From Deinococcus taeanensis (lineage in GTDB: Bacteria; Deinococcota; Deinococci; Deinococcales; Deinococcaceae), in assembly GCF_020229735.1 (NCBI RefSeq), contig NZ_CP083457.1, positions 62,001 through 126,000 on the forward strand: a stretch of DNA of 64,000 bases, in the 5' to 3' direction. Shown here one piece after another: positions 16,848 to 25,048 of this stretch. Under the pieces are notes generated by a model, which searched no databases, was not told the DNA's origin, and was given only the letters and a program-made list of their open reading frames with translations. A program made the translations under genes and the position numbers. The number at the start of each line of letters is the position of its first letter. Position 1 is the stretch's first letter.

Positions 16848-17984
16848 TCAGGGCCTGGGCTGAGGGCTCGGGTAGAGCGCCTGGGCGTTGTCGTGCAGGA
16901 GGCGCCGGGCGGCCCACTCCGATTCGGTGGCGCTGAGGTCACCGTCCTGCACGGTGGCGCTGAGCGCCTCGGCCATGACGCGCCGGCCCCAGGTCGCGGC
17001 GAGCCAGAACATCTCCGGGGTGCGCTGCGCGTCCGTGCTGAACAGCACCTTCGTGACCGGCGACAGGTGCAGCGCCTCATGCACGGCGGTGCGCATGGCG
17101 TGCACGCTGGTGTACGGGATGGTGAGCCCCAGGTCGAGGTAGGCGCCGCTGTAGACGCTCGCGAGGTACCCGGCCTCGCGCAGGTACGGGTAGCAGTGCA
17201 GCATCACCACCTTCAGGCCCTTGAGGTCCGGTGCGTCGAGCACCGCGCGCAGATGCAGGGGGTTGGCGAGGCGCATGTCGAGGTCCGGGTCACCGTACCC
17301 GGTGTGGAACTGTACGGGCAGGCCCGTGTCGGCCGCGACGCGCAGCGCCGTCCACAACACGGCGTCAAGCAGCGGCTTGCTGTTCAGGCGCGGCACCTGG
17401 CCGGCCGGCGTGGTGCGTTTGAGGGTGCTGAACGAGGTTTCTACGTCTCGCGGCTCGTGCTGGGCGATGTCCAGTCCGGTGCGGTACGCGGCGATGCTTT
17501 TCAGGCCGGCCAGGAATGGTGCGGCGGCCCGCAGGTGCGTCTCGAAGGCCTGGAGCAGCGCCGCGGCGCTGTCGTGCCCGGCGATGAGGGGCGCCACCTC
17601 CGTCTCGAGACGCAGCACGCGCTCGACGGTGCAGGGCAGGCGCTGCGCACTTTCGCGCACGCTCCACAGCCGCTCGGGCCAGATGCCGTCGTCGATCAGC
17701 AGGGTGGTGATGTTGGCCCGCTGAAACATCTCGGTGGCGAGCGCCTGATAACTGTAGGTCTGCCTCGCCTCGAGCACGGCGTCCGGCGTGGGCGCGCAGC
17801 CGTAGTACCCGGCGAGGTCACGGATGGAGCGCCGGAAAAACAGGGTGTCGCGGGCAAAGTGCGTCAGGATGTCCGGATCGGTGGCTTCGGTGAAATACGG
17901 CTCGATGGGCCCAGCCCGCCAGAGGGGCTCGTGCAGGAGGGCGTGGGCGTGGTGGTCGTAGATGGGGATCTCGGTCAGCGTCAT
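16848..17984 (-). CDS. Amidohydrolase-family (PF04909-like) metal-dependent hydrolase
   Basis: The 378-residue protein is a TIM-barrel amidohydrolase: IYDHHAHALL near residue 8 is the N-terminal HxH metal site, VQFHTGYGDPD in the middle carries the third histidine, VVMLHCYPYLREAGYL the fourth, and KVLFSTDAQRTPEM the late aspartate. ATG 17984 starts one base after the stop of the glutamine-synthetase-like gene, with GGAAAGG upstream, so the two are cotranscribed and coupled. Adjacent or fused amidohydrolase and glutamine-synthetase-like genes (FluG type) are known; an inferred role is hydrolysis of a gamma-glutamylated or related amide. The substrate is not visible. Confidence 0.8.
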   Translation of the reverse strand: MTLTEIPIYDHHAHALLHEPLWRAGPIEPYFTEATDPDILTHFARDTLFFRRSIRDLAGYYGCAPTPDAVLEARQTYSYQALATEMFQRANITTLLIDDGIWPERLWSVRESAQRLPCTVERVLRLETEVAPLIAGHDSAAALLQAFETHLRAAAPFLAGLKSIAAYRTGLDIAQHEPRDVETSFSTLKRTTPAGQVPRLNSKPLLDAVLWTALRVAADTGLPVQFHTGYGDPDLDMRLANPLHLRAVLDAPDLKGLKVVMLHCYPYLREAGYLASVYSGAYLDLGLTIPYTSVHAMRTAVHEALHLSPVTKVLFSTDAQRTPEMFWLAATWGRRVMAEALSATVQDGDLSATESEWAARRLLHDNAQALYPSPQPRP

Positions 17985-17985
17985 G

Positions 17986-19305
17986 TCAGTACCTTTCCGC
18001 CAGCAGGCTGAGTTGCTCAGGAATGGGCCGTTCGTGCAGCGCCGCCCACTCCGCGCGGCGCACCGCGAGGTACGCCTGGGCGCGCGCGGCCCCGAGGGCA
18101 CCCAGCAGGACGCGGTCGCCCTCGAGGGCCGCGACGGCCGCCTGCAGGCTCTGGGGGAGCAGGGTGATGCCGCGCGTGCGCCGCGCCTCGTCCGTCATCA
18201 GGGCCGGGTCTCCCTCCGCTTCGGGGGGGAGGGGCAGGGCCTGGTCCAGGCCGTCGAGCCCGGCGGCAATCATGGCGCCGAGCGCGAGGTAGGGGTTGGC
18301 GCTGGCGTCCGCCGTTTTCAGTTCGAAGCGGCTGCATCCCGCCTCGTTCCGGCTGACGCGGACGGCCGCCTCGCGGTTTTCGTAGCCCCACGCCGTGTAC
18401 GCGCCGGCCCAGAAGTGCGGGCGCAGGCGGTGGTACGAGTTCGGGCTGGGCACGGTCAGGGCGCACAGGGCCGGCAGGTGGGTGAGGATGCCGGCGATGA
18501 ACTGCTGCCCGCGCCGGCTGATGCCGGTCGGTTCCGACAGGTCCGCCAGGAGGTTGCGCCCGCCGTCCCAGAGGCTGAGGTTGATGTGGCACCCGCTTCC
18601 GGCAGCCTGCTCAAAAGGTTTGGGCAGAAAGCACGCGACGAGACCGTGCGCCTCGGCGACGCCGCGCGCCGTTTCCCGGAAGGTGATCTGCTGGTCAGCG
18701 GCGCGCAGGGCACTCGCGTACTGCACGGACAGTTCCTGCTGGCCCGGGCCGGCTTCCGGGTAGTAGAACTCCGGCTGTAACCCCTGCGCCTCGAGCGCCG
18801 CCGTCAGGTCAAGCATGAAGCCCGCGTGCCGGTTGAAGCCGGAGGTGTGGGCATACACGGTCGTGTCGGCGGGTTCGTAGCCGCCCGGCGTGCGGCGCAG
18901 CAGGAAGAATTCGTTCTCGAACGCCGCGTTCACACTCAGGCCGCGCTGCGCGGCGCGGCGGATCTGCTCGCGCAGGAACGCGCGCGGGCAGTGGGCCCAG
19001 GGCTCACCGTTCAGCATCATGTCCCCGAGCACCTGCGCCTGCCTGGGGGCGTACGGCAGAACGGTGAGGGTACTCCAGTCCGGGACAAGCCGCACCTCCC
19101 CGACCGGGCCGAGCCCGGCGCCCGGGACGACCACGTCGGCCATGACCGGCAGGGCCTGCTGCGCCGCGGCGATGCCCACGCCGCCCGGCAGGCCGTCGAC
19201 CAGCATCCGGATGTGCGCGGCCTTGGCGCGGATCAGGTTCGCGTGGTCACACCAGACGATGCGCACGTACTGGACGCCGGCCCCGCGCAGGTCCTGCAGC
19301 TTCAT
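17986..19305 (-). CDS. Glutamine-synthetase-family gamma-glutamyl ligase
   Basis: The 439-residue protein has the GS beta-grasp start (VQYVRIVWCDHANLIRAKAA) and the catalytic domain with GSGCHINLSLWDGG near residues 234-247 (ATP/glutamate site), NSYHRLRPHFWAGAYTAWGY, and NPYLALGAMIAAGLDG. Its divergent sequence and slightly short length indicate a GlnA-like ligase that may glutamylate an amine rather than ammonia, as PuuA or IpuC do; this is inference from family and context. ATG 19305 has GGGAGGA just upstream; the frame extends to 19365 without a better start. It lies between an Lrp/AsnC regulator and the coupled amidohydrolase, all on the minus strand. Confidence 0.85.
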   Translation of the reverse strand: MKLQDLRGAGVQYVRIVWCDHANLIRAKAAHIRMLVDGLPGGVGIAAAQQALPVMADVVVPGAGLGPVGEVRLVPDWSTLTVLPYAPRQAQVLGDMMLNGEPWAHCPRAFLREQIRRAAQRGLSVNAAFENEFFLLRRTPGGYEPADTTVYAHTSGFNRHAGFMLDLTAALEAQGLQPEFYYPEAGPGQQELSVQYASALRAADQQITFRETARGVAEAHGLVACFLPKPFEQAAGSGCHINLSLWDGGRNLLADLSEPTGISRRGQQFIAGILTHLPALCALTVPSPNSYHRLRPHFWAGAYTAWGYENREAAVRVSRNEAGCSRFELKTADASANPYLALGAMIAAGLDGLDQALPLPPEAEGDPALMTDEARRTRGITLLPQSLQAAVAALEGDRVLLGALGAARAQAYLAVRRAEWAALHERPIPEQLSLLAERY

Positions 19306-19524
19306 GGCGTCCTCCCGCAGGGCCCCTCTGGGGTCGGCCCGGATTCCGGCCGGGCGGCCCTCCACCTCTGGGTCCCGGCCGGGTTCACGTGCGGCTCTCC
19401 CAGAGCACTACCGTGGCCGCTGCTGGTCCCCTGCGCCGGTCGGGCCGCTGGGCCAGGCAGAGTGCCGGGACGAGAGGGGGCACCCGGCTCAACCTGTTCT
19501 CAGGCAGGCTGTTGGGCGGGCGGA

Positions 19525-19992
19525 TCATTCGTCGGCCCGAACGGCGTAGTCGTTGCCGTCACGCAGTTCCTCCAGCACAATGCAGGTTTCCACGCGGTCG
19601 ATGATGCCCTGCGCCTCGCTGAAGCGTCTCAGGAACTCGCGCAGCGCCACGTGGTCCCGAACAGCCACCTTGACGATGGCGTCGTTCGTGCCGGTGAGGG
19701 TGTAGCACTCCAGGACCTCCGGAAGGGTGCGCAGGGCCTCATGGAGTTCATCCGGGTTGGGGGAGGCGAGGTTGTTTTTGAAGTTGACTTTCAGGAAGCA
19801 CATCAGGTCCAGGCCGAGTTTGGCGCGGTCAAGCACGACGGTGGTGCGTTTGATGACGCCGCTTTCCCGCAGGCGCTTCAGGCGTTTGTGAACGCCGGTG
19901 GCGGAAAGGCCCACCTGCCGGCCGAGCTCGGCGTGGCTGGTGTCGGCGTTCCGCTGCATCAGGCGCAGCAGTTGCGTGTCGGTGTCGTCCAT
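19525..19992 (-). CDS. Lrp/AsnC-family transcriptional regulator
   Basis: The 155-residue regulator has the N-terminal AsnC HTH (DTQLLRLMQRNADTSHAELG, then VGLSATGVHKRLKRLRESGVI) and a C-terminal RAM ligand-binding domain (ECYTLTGTNDAIVKVAV). Such proteins form octamers that respond to amino acids and control catabolic or transport genes. ATG 19992 follows AAGGAG at 5 nt; a GTG two codons upstream overlaps that site and is unlikely. It lies upstream of the ligase/hydrolase pair on the same strand and is divergent from the formamidase-permease operon, so local control of both is likely, though unproven. Confidence 0.88.
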   Translation of the reverse strand: MDDTDTQLLRLMQRNADTSHAELGRQVGLSATGVHKRLKRLRESGVIKRTTVVLDRAKLGLDLMCFLKVNFKNNLASPNPDELHEALRTLPEVLECYTLTGTNDAIVKVAVRDHVALREFLRRFSEAQGIIDRVETCIVLEELRDGNDYAVRADE

Positions 19993-20351
19993 AAGCACTC
20001 CTTCGCCAGCAGGTCGCGGCGGGCGTTTCGGTTACCAAACCGTCGAAATCGGTTATTTCTAGATACAAATTGAGCTATTTTGGTGATGTTTTAACACTAA
20101 CGCCGCCGAAACGCAACCGGAATTGATCGCGAGGCTGAGATCTTTTCCCTGGCCTCTCAGAGAGGAAATCTCACGTCCGGCCACCAATACGGAACGATTC
20201 GTTCTTTATCTTGAGGTTCTGGTGAATCTGAGTTAGTATTCGCCGCAATTCAGACCGCGATGTGTCCGCCCGAAACCCCGCCTCACCGAGGGGATCATCC
20301 TTCTCGAGGCCCCGGGACCCGGTCCTGGCGGCCCAGTTCCAGGAGACCTGT
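19993..20351. promoter_or_regulatory. AT-rich divergent control region
   Basis: Between the Lrp/AsnC gene and the formamidase operon the sequence from about 20040 to 20260 is clearly richer in A/T than anywhere nearby, with several A/T tracts that could be Lrp-type sites. It contains the promoter at 20211-20239 and ends in an AGGAGA ribosome site before ATG 20352. Confidence 0.55.
20211..20239 (+). promoter_or_regulatory. Promoter of formamidase-permease operon
   Basis: TTGAGG (20211-20216), a 17-nt spacer and TAGTAT (20234-20239) fit a sigma-70-type promoter. The surrounding 43 nt closely match the stretch at about 23141-23183 upstream of the peptide transporter operon, including TGAGTTA in the spacer/-10 and TTCGCCGCAA just downstream. 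Confidence 0.6.
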
Positions 20352-21266
20352 ATGTCCACACTCACAGTGCCGCGTGACCAGCTGATCTACGCCATGGACC
20401 GCGCCAACCCACCCGTTCTGCGGGCACCCAGCGGCAGCACGCTGGTCTTCCAGACGCGCGACTGCTTCGAAGACCAGATCCAGGATGCCCAGGCGCAGTT
20501 CACGGCGCTCGACTGGAACCGGATCAACCCCGCCACGGGACCCGTTCACATCGAGGGCGCCGAGCCCGGTGACGCCCTTGCCATCGAGATCATCGACATC
20601 CGCGTCGGCTCACAGGCCGTCATGGTCACCGGTCCGGACCTGGGGGTGGAAGGCGACCGCCTCACTGAGCCCGCGGTGCGCGTCTACCCGATCGACGGCG
20701 ATCACGTCACGGTCAGTGGTGTCCGCCTGCCGCTGCGCCCCATGATCGGCGTAATTGGCACGGCCCCCGCCGACGAGCCTGTCCCGAACGGCACCCCCGG
20801 TGACCACGGCGGCAACATGGACACCACCGTCATTCGCGCCGGCAGCACCCTCTACCTCCCCGTCAACGTGGACGGCGCTCTGCTCGCGCTCGGCGACCTG
20901 CACGCCGGAATGGGCGACGGTGAGGTCAGCGTCTGCGGCCTGGAAGTCCCCGGCGAAGTGACCCTGCGCGTCACCGTCCTCAAGCAGTGCCGCTGGCCCC
21001 TGCCGATGGTGGTGACCGATGAACACCTGTACACCATTGCCAGCGCCCTCACCCTGGACGAGGCCGCCACGCGCGCCACCAAGCACATGAGCGCCATTGT
21101 GCAGACCGAAGCGCAGTTGAGCCGCGCCGACGCCATCGGTCTGCTCAGCGCCGCCGGCAACCTGCAGATCAGCCAGGTGGTTGATCCCCTGAAGACCTGC
21201 CGGTTCGAACTGTCGCTTGACGTGCTCCGCCAGCTCAACGTGGCCCTGCCTGGAGTGCCCGCGTGA
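20352..21266 (+). CDS. Acetamidase/formamidase-family amidohydrolase
   Basis: The 304-residue protein fits the acetamidase/formamidase (FmdA_AmdA) family: AMDRANPPVLRAPSGSTLVF at the start, a central PRMI-like region (LPLRPMIGVIGTAP), PGDHGGNMDTTVIRAGSTLY, where the conserved G(D/N)HGGN(M/L)D motif lies, and VNVDGALLALGDLHAGMGDG with the conserved DLHAxMGDGE. These zinc-linked enzymes hydrolyse short aliphatic amides to ammonia and the acid. ATG 20352 follows AGGAGA at 5 nt; the longer frame from 20262 is not needed. Its stop overlaps the GTG of the permease gene by 4 nt. Actual substrate is unknown. Confidence 0.88.
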   Translation: MSTLTVPRDQLIYAMDRANPPVLRAPSGSTLVFQTRDCFEDQIQDAQAQFTALDWNRINPATGPVHIEGAEPGDALAIEIIDIRVGSQAVMVTGPDLGVEGDRLTEPAVRVYPIDGDHVTVSGVRLPLRPMIGVIGTAPADEPVPNGTPGDHGGNMDTTVIRAGSTLYLPVNVDGALLALGDLHAGMGDGEVSVCGLEVPGEVTLRVTVLKQCRWPLPMVVTDEHLYTIASALTLDEAATRATKHMSAIVQTEAQLSRADAIGLLSAAGNLQISQVVDPLKTCRFELSLDVLRQLNVALPGVPA

Positions 21267-22642
21267 GCGGCCCGCACGTTTCTCCTGTCACCCCCGACGA
21301 CGCCGGCGTGGAGGCCTTCGGGTACACCCAGGAACTCAAACGTGCCCTGTCGTTCCGCGACCTGCTGATCTACGGCATGATCTTCATGGTCCCGATTGCC
21401 CCGTTCGGGATTTTCGGGTACGTCATGGACGCCAGCAAAGGCATGGTCGCACTCGCGTACCTCGTGGGGATGATCGCCATGTTCTTCACCGCCATGAGCT
21501 ACCGCGCCATGTCCCGCGATTTTCCCGTCAGCGGCAGCGTTTACGCCTACGCGCAGCGCGGCATCAACCAGACGGCTGGGTTCTTCGCCGGCTGGCTGAT
21601 CCTGCTGGACTACATCCTGATTCCTGCCCTGCTGTATGTCGTCAGCGCCGCCGCCCTGGCCCCCCTCTTTCCGGCCGTGCCCAAGGCCGCGTGGATTCTC
21701 GGCTTCATCGCCATTGGCGCGGTGATCAACCTGCGCGGCGTGGAACTCACCGCCCGCGCCAACCGCGTGTTCCTGGTGCTCGAACTCGCCGTGCTTGTCA
21801 CGTTCCTCGTGGTGGGTCTCAGCGCCCTGTACGGCGGCGCCGGAGCCGGCGGGCTGACCCTCGCGCCGCTCTATCAGCCGGGTGTCGTCACGCCCGCCAT
21901 CATTGGCGCGGCCGTTTCAGTGTGCGCGCTGAGCTTTCTGGGCTTCGACGCGATCAGCACCCTCAGCGAGGAAGTCCAGAGCCGCAACCGCAACAGCGTG
22001 GGACGCGCCACGCTCGCGGCCCTCTTCCTGATGGGCGGCATTTTCATCCTGCAGACCTGGGTGGCCGCGGACCTGTCCAAAGGGCTGAGCTTCAAGACCC
22101 TCGACACCGCGTTCTACGAGGCGGCCAGTGTTGCCGGCGGCCAGTGGCTGTACCAGGTCACCGCCTGGGCCACCGCAATCGCGTGGGGCGTCGCGAACTC
22201 CCTGGTGTCGCAGGCGGCCATCAGCCGCATCCTGTATGCCATGGCCCGTGACCGGCAGCTGCCCGCCCCGCTGGCCCGCGTTCACCCGACCTTCAAGACC
22301 CCCTACGTGAGCATCCTCGTTGTTGTGGCCATCTCGATCGTGGTGGCGCTGGGCTTCATGAACAACGTCGGCACCCTGACCAGCTTCGTGAACTTCGGTG
22401 CGCTCACCGGCTTCCTGTTTCTGCACTTCAGCGTGATGTACCACTTCCTGGTTCGCCAGCGGTCGCGTGATTACCTCAACCACCTCGTGTTTCCTGGGCT
22501 CGGGTTCGCGATCATCGCGTATGTGCTGTACACCATGGGCACTGCCACCTGGGTACTCGGCCTCAGCTGGCTCGCCATCGGCGTGGTGTATTACCTTGTG
22601 CTCACCCTGGTCCTGCAGCGCCAGACGACCCTTGAGGTCTGA
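21263..22642 (+). CDS. APC-family amino acid/amine permease
   Basis: The 459-residue inner-membrane protein has about 12 hydrophobic helices and the APC layout: LKRALSFRDLLIYGMIFMVP near the start, SGSVYAYAQRGINQTAGF (TM3 region), CALSFLGFDAISTLSEE in TM6, and SRILYAMARDRQLPAPL before TM9, all typical of the AGT/YjeH-like branch. It probably imports an amino acid or amine by cation symport. GTG 21263 overlaps the formamidase stop, so the enzyme and permease are translationally coupled and likely deal with the same nitrogen compound. Confidence 0.88.
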   Translation: MSGPHVSPVTPDDAGVEAFGYTQELKRALSFRDLLIYGMIFMVPIAPFGIFGYVMDASKGMVALAYLVGMIAMFFTAMSYRAMSRDFPVSGSVYAYAQRGINQTAGFFAGWLILLDYILIPALLYVVSAAALAPLFPAVPKAAWILGFIAIGAVINLRGVELTARANRVFLVLELAVLVTFLVVGLSALYGGAGAGGLTLAPLYQPGVVTPAIIGAAVSVCALSFLGFDAISTLSEEVQSRNRNSVGRATLAALFLMGGIFILQTWVAADLSKGLSFKTLDTAFYEAASVAGGQWLYQVTAWATAIAWGVANSLVSQAAISRILYAMARDRQLPAPLARVHPTFKTPYVSILVVVAISIVVALGFMNNVGTLTSFVNFGALTGFLFLHFSVMYHFLVRQRSRDYLNHLVFPGLGFAIIAYVLYTMGTATWVLGLSWLAIGVVYYLVLTLVLQRQTTLEV

Positions 22643-22804
22643 CCAGTGATACACCCGGCGGTTCCAGTCAACCCCTGAACCTGCTCCCTTCCCGCCGTGC
22701 GCGACTCCCTGTGGCCTGCAGATCCCGCCAGCGGACTCCAGGCCATCCCGAGGCGCCTGAACACTTGTCAAGACCCAGTCGAACTCAGGCACATCACTCC
22801 AGCG

Positions 22805-22827
22805 GGCGGCCCTACTTGTGGGCCGCC
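22805..22827 (+). terminator. Terminator-like hairpin after APC permease
   Basis: An 8-bp perfect stem (22805-22812 with 22820-22827) closes a 7-nt loop and is followed by TGCTGTTT. It lies 160 nt after the permease stop. Confidence 0.5.
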
Positions 22828-22841
22828 TGCTGTTTGGCTGC

Positions 22842-22886
22842 CTCCGGAAGAGGGCGTCCCTGCCGAACAGGCGCCCTCTTCCGGAG
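22842..22886. repeat. Perfect 15-bp inverted repeat
   Basis: CTCCGGAAGAGGGCG at 22842-22856 is exactly complementary to 22872-22886, with a 15-nt loop. It may be a second terminator, an RNA element or a small repeat unit; the loop and lack of a T tract make a simple terminator doubtful. Confidence 0.6.
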
Positions 22887-23142
22887 CGGACCGGACCTTG
22901 ATGACAGCTGTGTCCTTCAGGCCGGGACGGCGTGTGCTGATTCCAGCTCCATCGTTGGCCCTCAGGGTGACGCCGTTTGTCCGTCCCGGGACAGACAGAT
23001 GAGGTCCAACAACAGAGGGCAGAGCACCACGGGGACGCAGACGCGCGTGTCCACCGATGCATCTCCGGCACCACGGAACGCCACCTCAACAGGGAAAGAA
23101 ATTCACCTATACGCCTAAGTCAGGCATGTTTTGTTCCAAGTC

Positions 23143-23171
23143 TTGTGATCCTGGGAATTTTGAGTTACATT
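23143..23171 (+). promoter_or_regulatory. Promoter of peptide transporter operon
   Basis: TTGTGA (23143-23148), a 17-nt spacer and TACATT (23166-23171) form a promoter whose spacer, -10 and downstream bases match the formamidase promoter at 20211-20239. If transcription starts about 7 nt downstream, the leader to the binding-protein gene is roughly 355 nt long. Confidence 0.6.
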
Positions 23172-23330
23172 CGCCGCAACTCCACACTCAACCGCAACCG
23201 CCGGACGCGTACCGGCAGGTTGATGGCCCAGCCGGGCTCCGGAGACCCCTGGACCCGCCTGGCCAGAGCATGGAGTTGCTTCCTAGAAAGTGTGTCCGCC
23301 GTTGCCCGGCCCAGGAGGAGACGTCCACAT

Positions 23331-23484
23331 GACCACGCCCACGGTGCTCCCAGACCCGCCCACTCCGCTTGCCTGCCCCGGCGCCGGTCGCTTCATCACT
23401 GTCTGCGCGGACGGTGGGCGGTCCGCCGACCACCTCTGGCCCCGCCGGTTCCCCGGTACGGCGCCTGCCGCACCCGACGCCTGA
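23331..23484 (+). CDS. Possible 51-aa proline-rich leader ORF
   Basis: ATG 23331 follows a strong AGGAGGAGA site and opens a 51-codon frame (MTTPTVLPDPPTPLACPG at the start) ending TGA at 23484, 49 nt before the binding-protein gene. It lies in the long leader of the peptide operon. The product is rich in proline and has two cysteines but no known domain or signal peptide. It may be a small protein, a regulatory leader peptide, or chance. Confidence 0.4.
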
Positions 23485-23533
23485 GACGGCCCCACCCACC
23501 GGCCTGCCCCGCACGGCCACCATGGAGGACGCT

Positions 23534-25042
23534 ATGAAACGACTGAACGCTTTCTTGCTGACCGCGCTGCTTGGAACTGTGGGCTCCACATTGGCTCAAA
23601 GTGGCACACTGACGGTCGCCACCGCGCAGGACCCTCAGAACTGGGATCCCATCGACACGTTTCTGGTGGCCTGGGGCACGGTCGCGCATAACATCTACGA
23701 CGGTCTGATCATCCGCAGCGCGGACCTGAAGCTCCAGCCGGGGCTGGCGACCAAGTGGACCTACCTGAACGGCAACAAGACCCTGCGCTTCACGCTCAGA
23801 AAAGGCGTCAAGTTCCATAACGGCGAGCCGTTCAACGCCGCTGCGGTCAAGTTCAGCTTCGACCGCCTGCTGGGTGCCGAGGGCAAGAAGGGTCCTCAAC
23901 AGGCCAATTACACCTCGATCAAACAGGTGAAAGTCGTTGACCCGTACACGGTCGATTTCATCCTCGCTCAGGCGGATCCTGTCCTGTTGACCAAGCTGGC
24001 CGGCTACGGGGCCATGATTGTTCCGCCGAAGTACATCAAGGAAAAAGGCGGCGCCTACTTTGACACGCACCCCGTGGGGACCGGACCGTTCAGGTTCGTG
24101 TCCTACAAAAACGGTGAATCTATTAAGCTTCAGGCGTTTGCAGAGTACTGGGGCGGAAAGCCGAAAGTGGCGAATCTGAACTTCCGGTTTATCGAAGAGC
24201 CAGCCACCCGTGTGGCCGAACTTCAGGCGGGACGCGTGGACATCGCTACCGCCATTCCGGTCGCCCAGGCCGCAACGGTCAAGAGCAATACCAAACTCAC
24301 GCTCCAGGCCGTGGCGAGCCCCACAGTTCAGGCGCTGCGCTTTAATGTCACTCACGGCCCCACCAGTGATGTCCGGGTTCGCAGGGCCCTCAACCACGCG
24401 GTGGACACGAACGCCATCATCAAGAGCATCCTGCAGGGCTACGCAAGCCCGATTGCCTCGCTGCAATCCTCGCAGTCGTTTGGCTACGACCCGGCGCTCA
24501 AGTCCTACCCGTACGACCCTGTCAAAGCCAAGGCGCTGCTGGCAGAGGCCGGCATCAAGCCGGGCACGCCGATCGGCATCGACTTCATCGGAACGGACGC
24601 CGTGTTCCGGGAGGTGGCGCAGGCCATCGCCGGGTTTTTCCAGGCCGTGGGCCTGAAACCTGAACTGAAAACCTACGAGACCAATACCTTCTATAGCGAC
24701 ATCATCCCGAAAAACAAAACCAGCAACGCCTACCAGATGGGATGGGGCGGTTGGACCTTTGATTTTGACAATACGGCGTACCTGCTCTACCACAGCAAGC
24801 AGTTCTGGAACCCGGACTACACCAGCAAAGAGCTGGACGCCCTTCTGGACAAGCAGCACAAACTCAGCGACCAGGCACAGCGCCAGGTGATCCTGCGCAG
24901 TATTGCCAAATTCACCCATGACGAGGCCATCGACATTCCGCTGTACAACCAGCAGGACCTGTGGGGAGTCAGTAAGCGCGTGCAGGGGTTCCAGGCGCCC
25001 AGTGACAGCCTGCTGCACCTGAACACGGTCAGTGTGAAGTGA
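23534..25042 (+). CDS. ABC transporter substrate-binding protein, family 5 (peptide)
   Basis: The 502-residue exported protein has a signal peptide (MKRLNAFLLTALLGTVGSTL) and the SBP_bac_5 fold of dipeptide/oligopeptide-binding proteins: QDPQNWDPIDTFL at the mature start, TLRFTLRKGVKFHNGEPFNA (family signature), VGTGPFRFVSYKNGE, and VRRALNHAVDTNAIIKSILQ. No lipobox cysteine is present, so it should be soluble in the periplasm. ATG 23534 has GGAGGAC upstream. It begins a tight four-gene unit with two permeases and a peptidase, so the ligand is probably a peptide or glutathione-like compound. Confidence 0.9.
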   Translation: MKRLNAFLLTALLGTVGSTLAQSGTLTVATAQDPQNWDPIDTFLVAWGTVAHNIYDGLIIRSADLKLQPGLATKWTYLNGNKTLRFTLRKGVKFHNGEPFNAAAVKFSFDRLLGAEGKKGPQQANYTSIKQVKVVDPYTVDFILAQADPVLLTKLAGYGAMIVPPKYIKEKGGAYFDTHPVGTGPFRFVSYKNGESIKLQAFAEYWGGKPKVANLNFRFIEEPATRVAELQAGRVDIATAIPVAQAATVKSNTKLTLQAVASPTVQALRFNVTHGPTSDVRVRRALNHAVDTNAIIKSILQGYASPIASLQSSQSFGYDPALKSYPYDPVKAKALLAEAGIKPGTPIGIDFIGTDAVFREVAQAIAGFFQAVGLKPELKTYETNTFYSDIIPKNKTSNAYQMGWGGWTFDFDNTAYLLYHSKQFWNPDYTSKELDALLDKQHKLSDQAQRQVILRSIAKFTHDEAIDIPLYNQQDLWGVSKRVQGFQAPSDSLLHLNTVSVK

Positions 25043-25048
25043 CGGCCC

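Larger units (their letters stand above)
22643..23142. other. Intergenic stretch with two strong hairpins
   Basis: No gene is supported here. It contains a GGCGGCCC/GGGCCGCC hairpin (22805-22827), which can act as terminator of the permease operon, and a larger perfect 15-bp inverted repeat at 22842-22886. The promoter of the peptide operon begins at its right end. Confidence 0.45.

Noticed and set aside
16893..18011. 372-codon plus-strand frame opposite the amidohydrolase
   Set aside because: It lies wholly opposite a gene with clear metal-binding motifs and has no domain of its own; high-GC mirror frames are common here.
21217..22251. 344-codon frame overlapping the APC permease gene
   Set aside because: Arg/Pro/His-rich product typical of an out-of-frame reading of GC-rich coding DNA.
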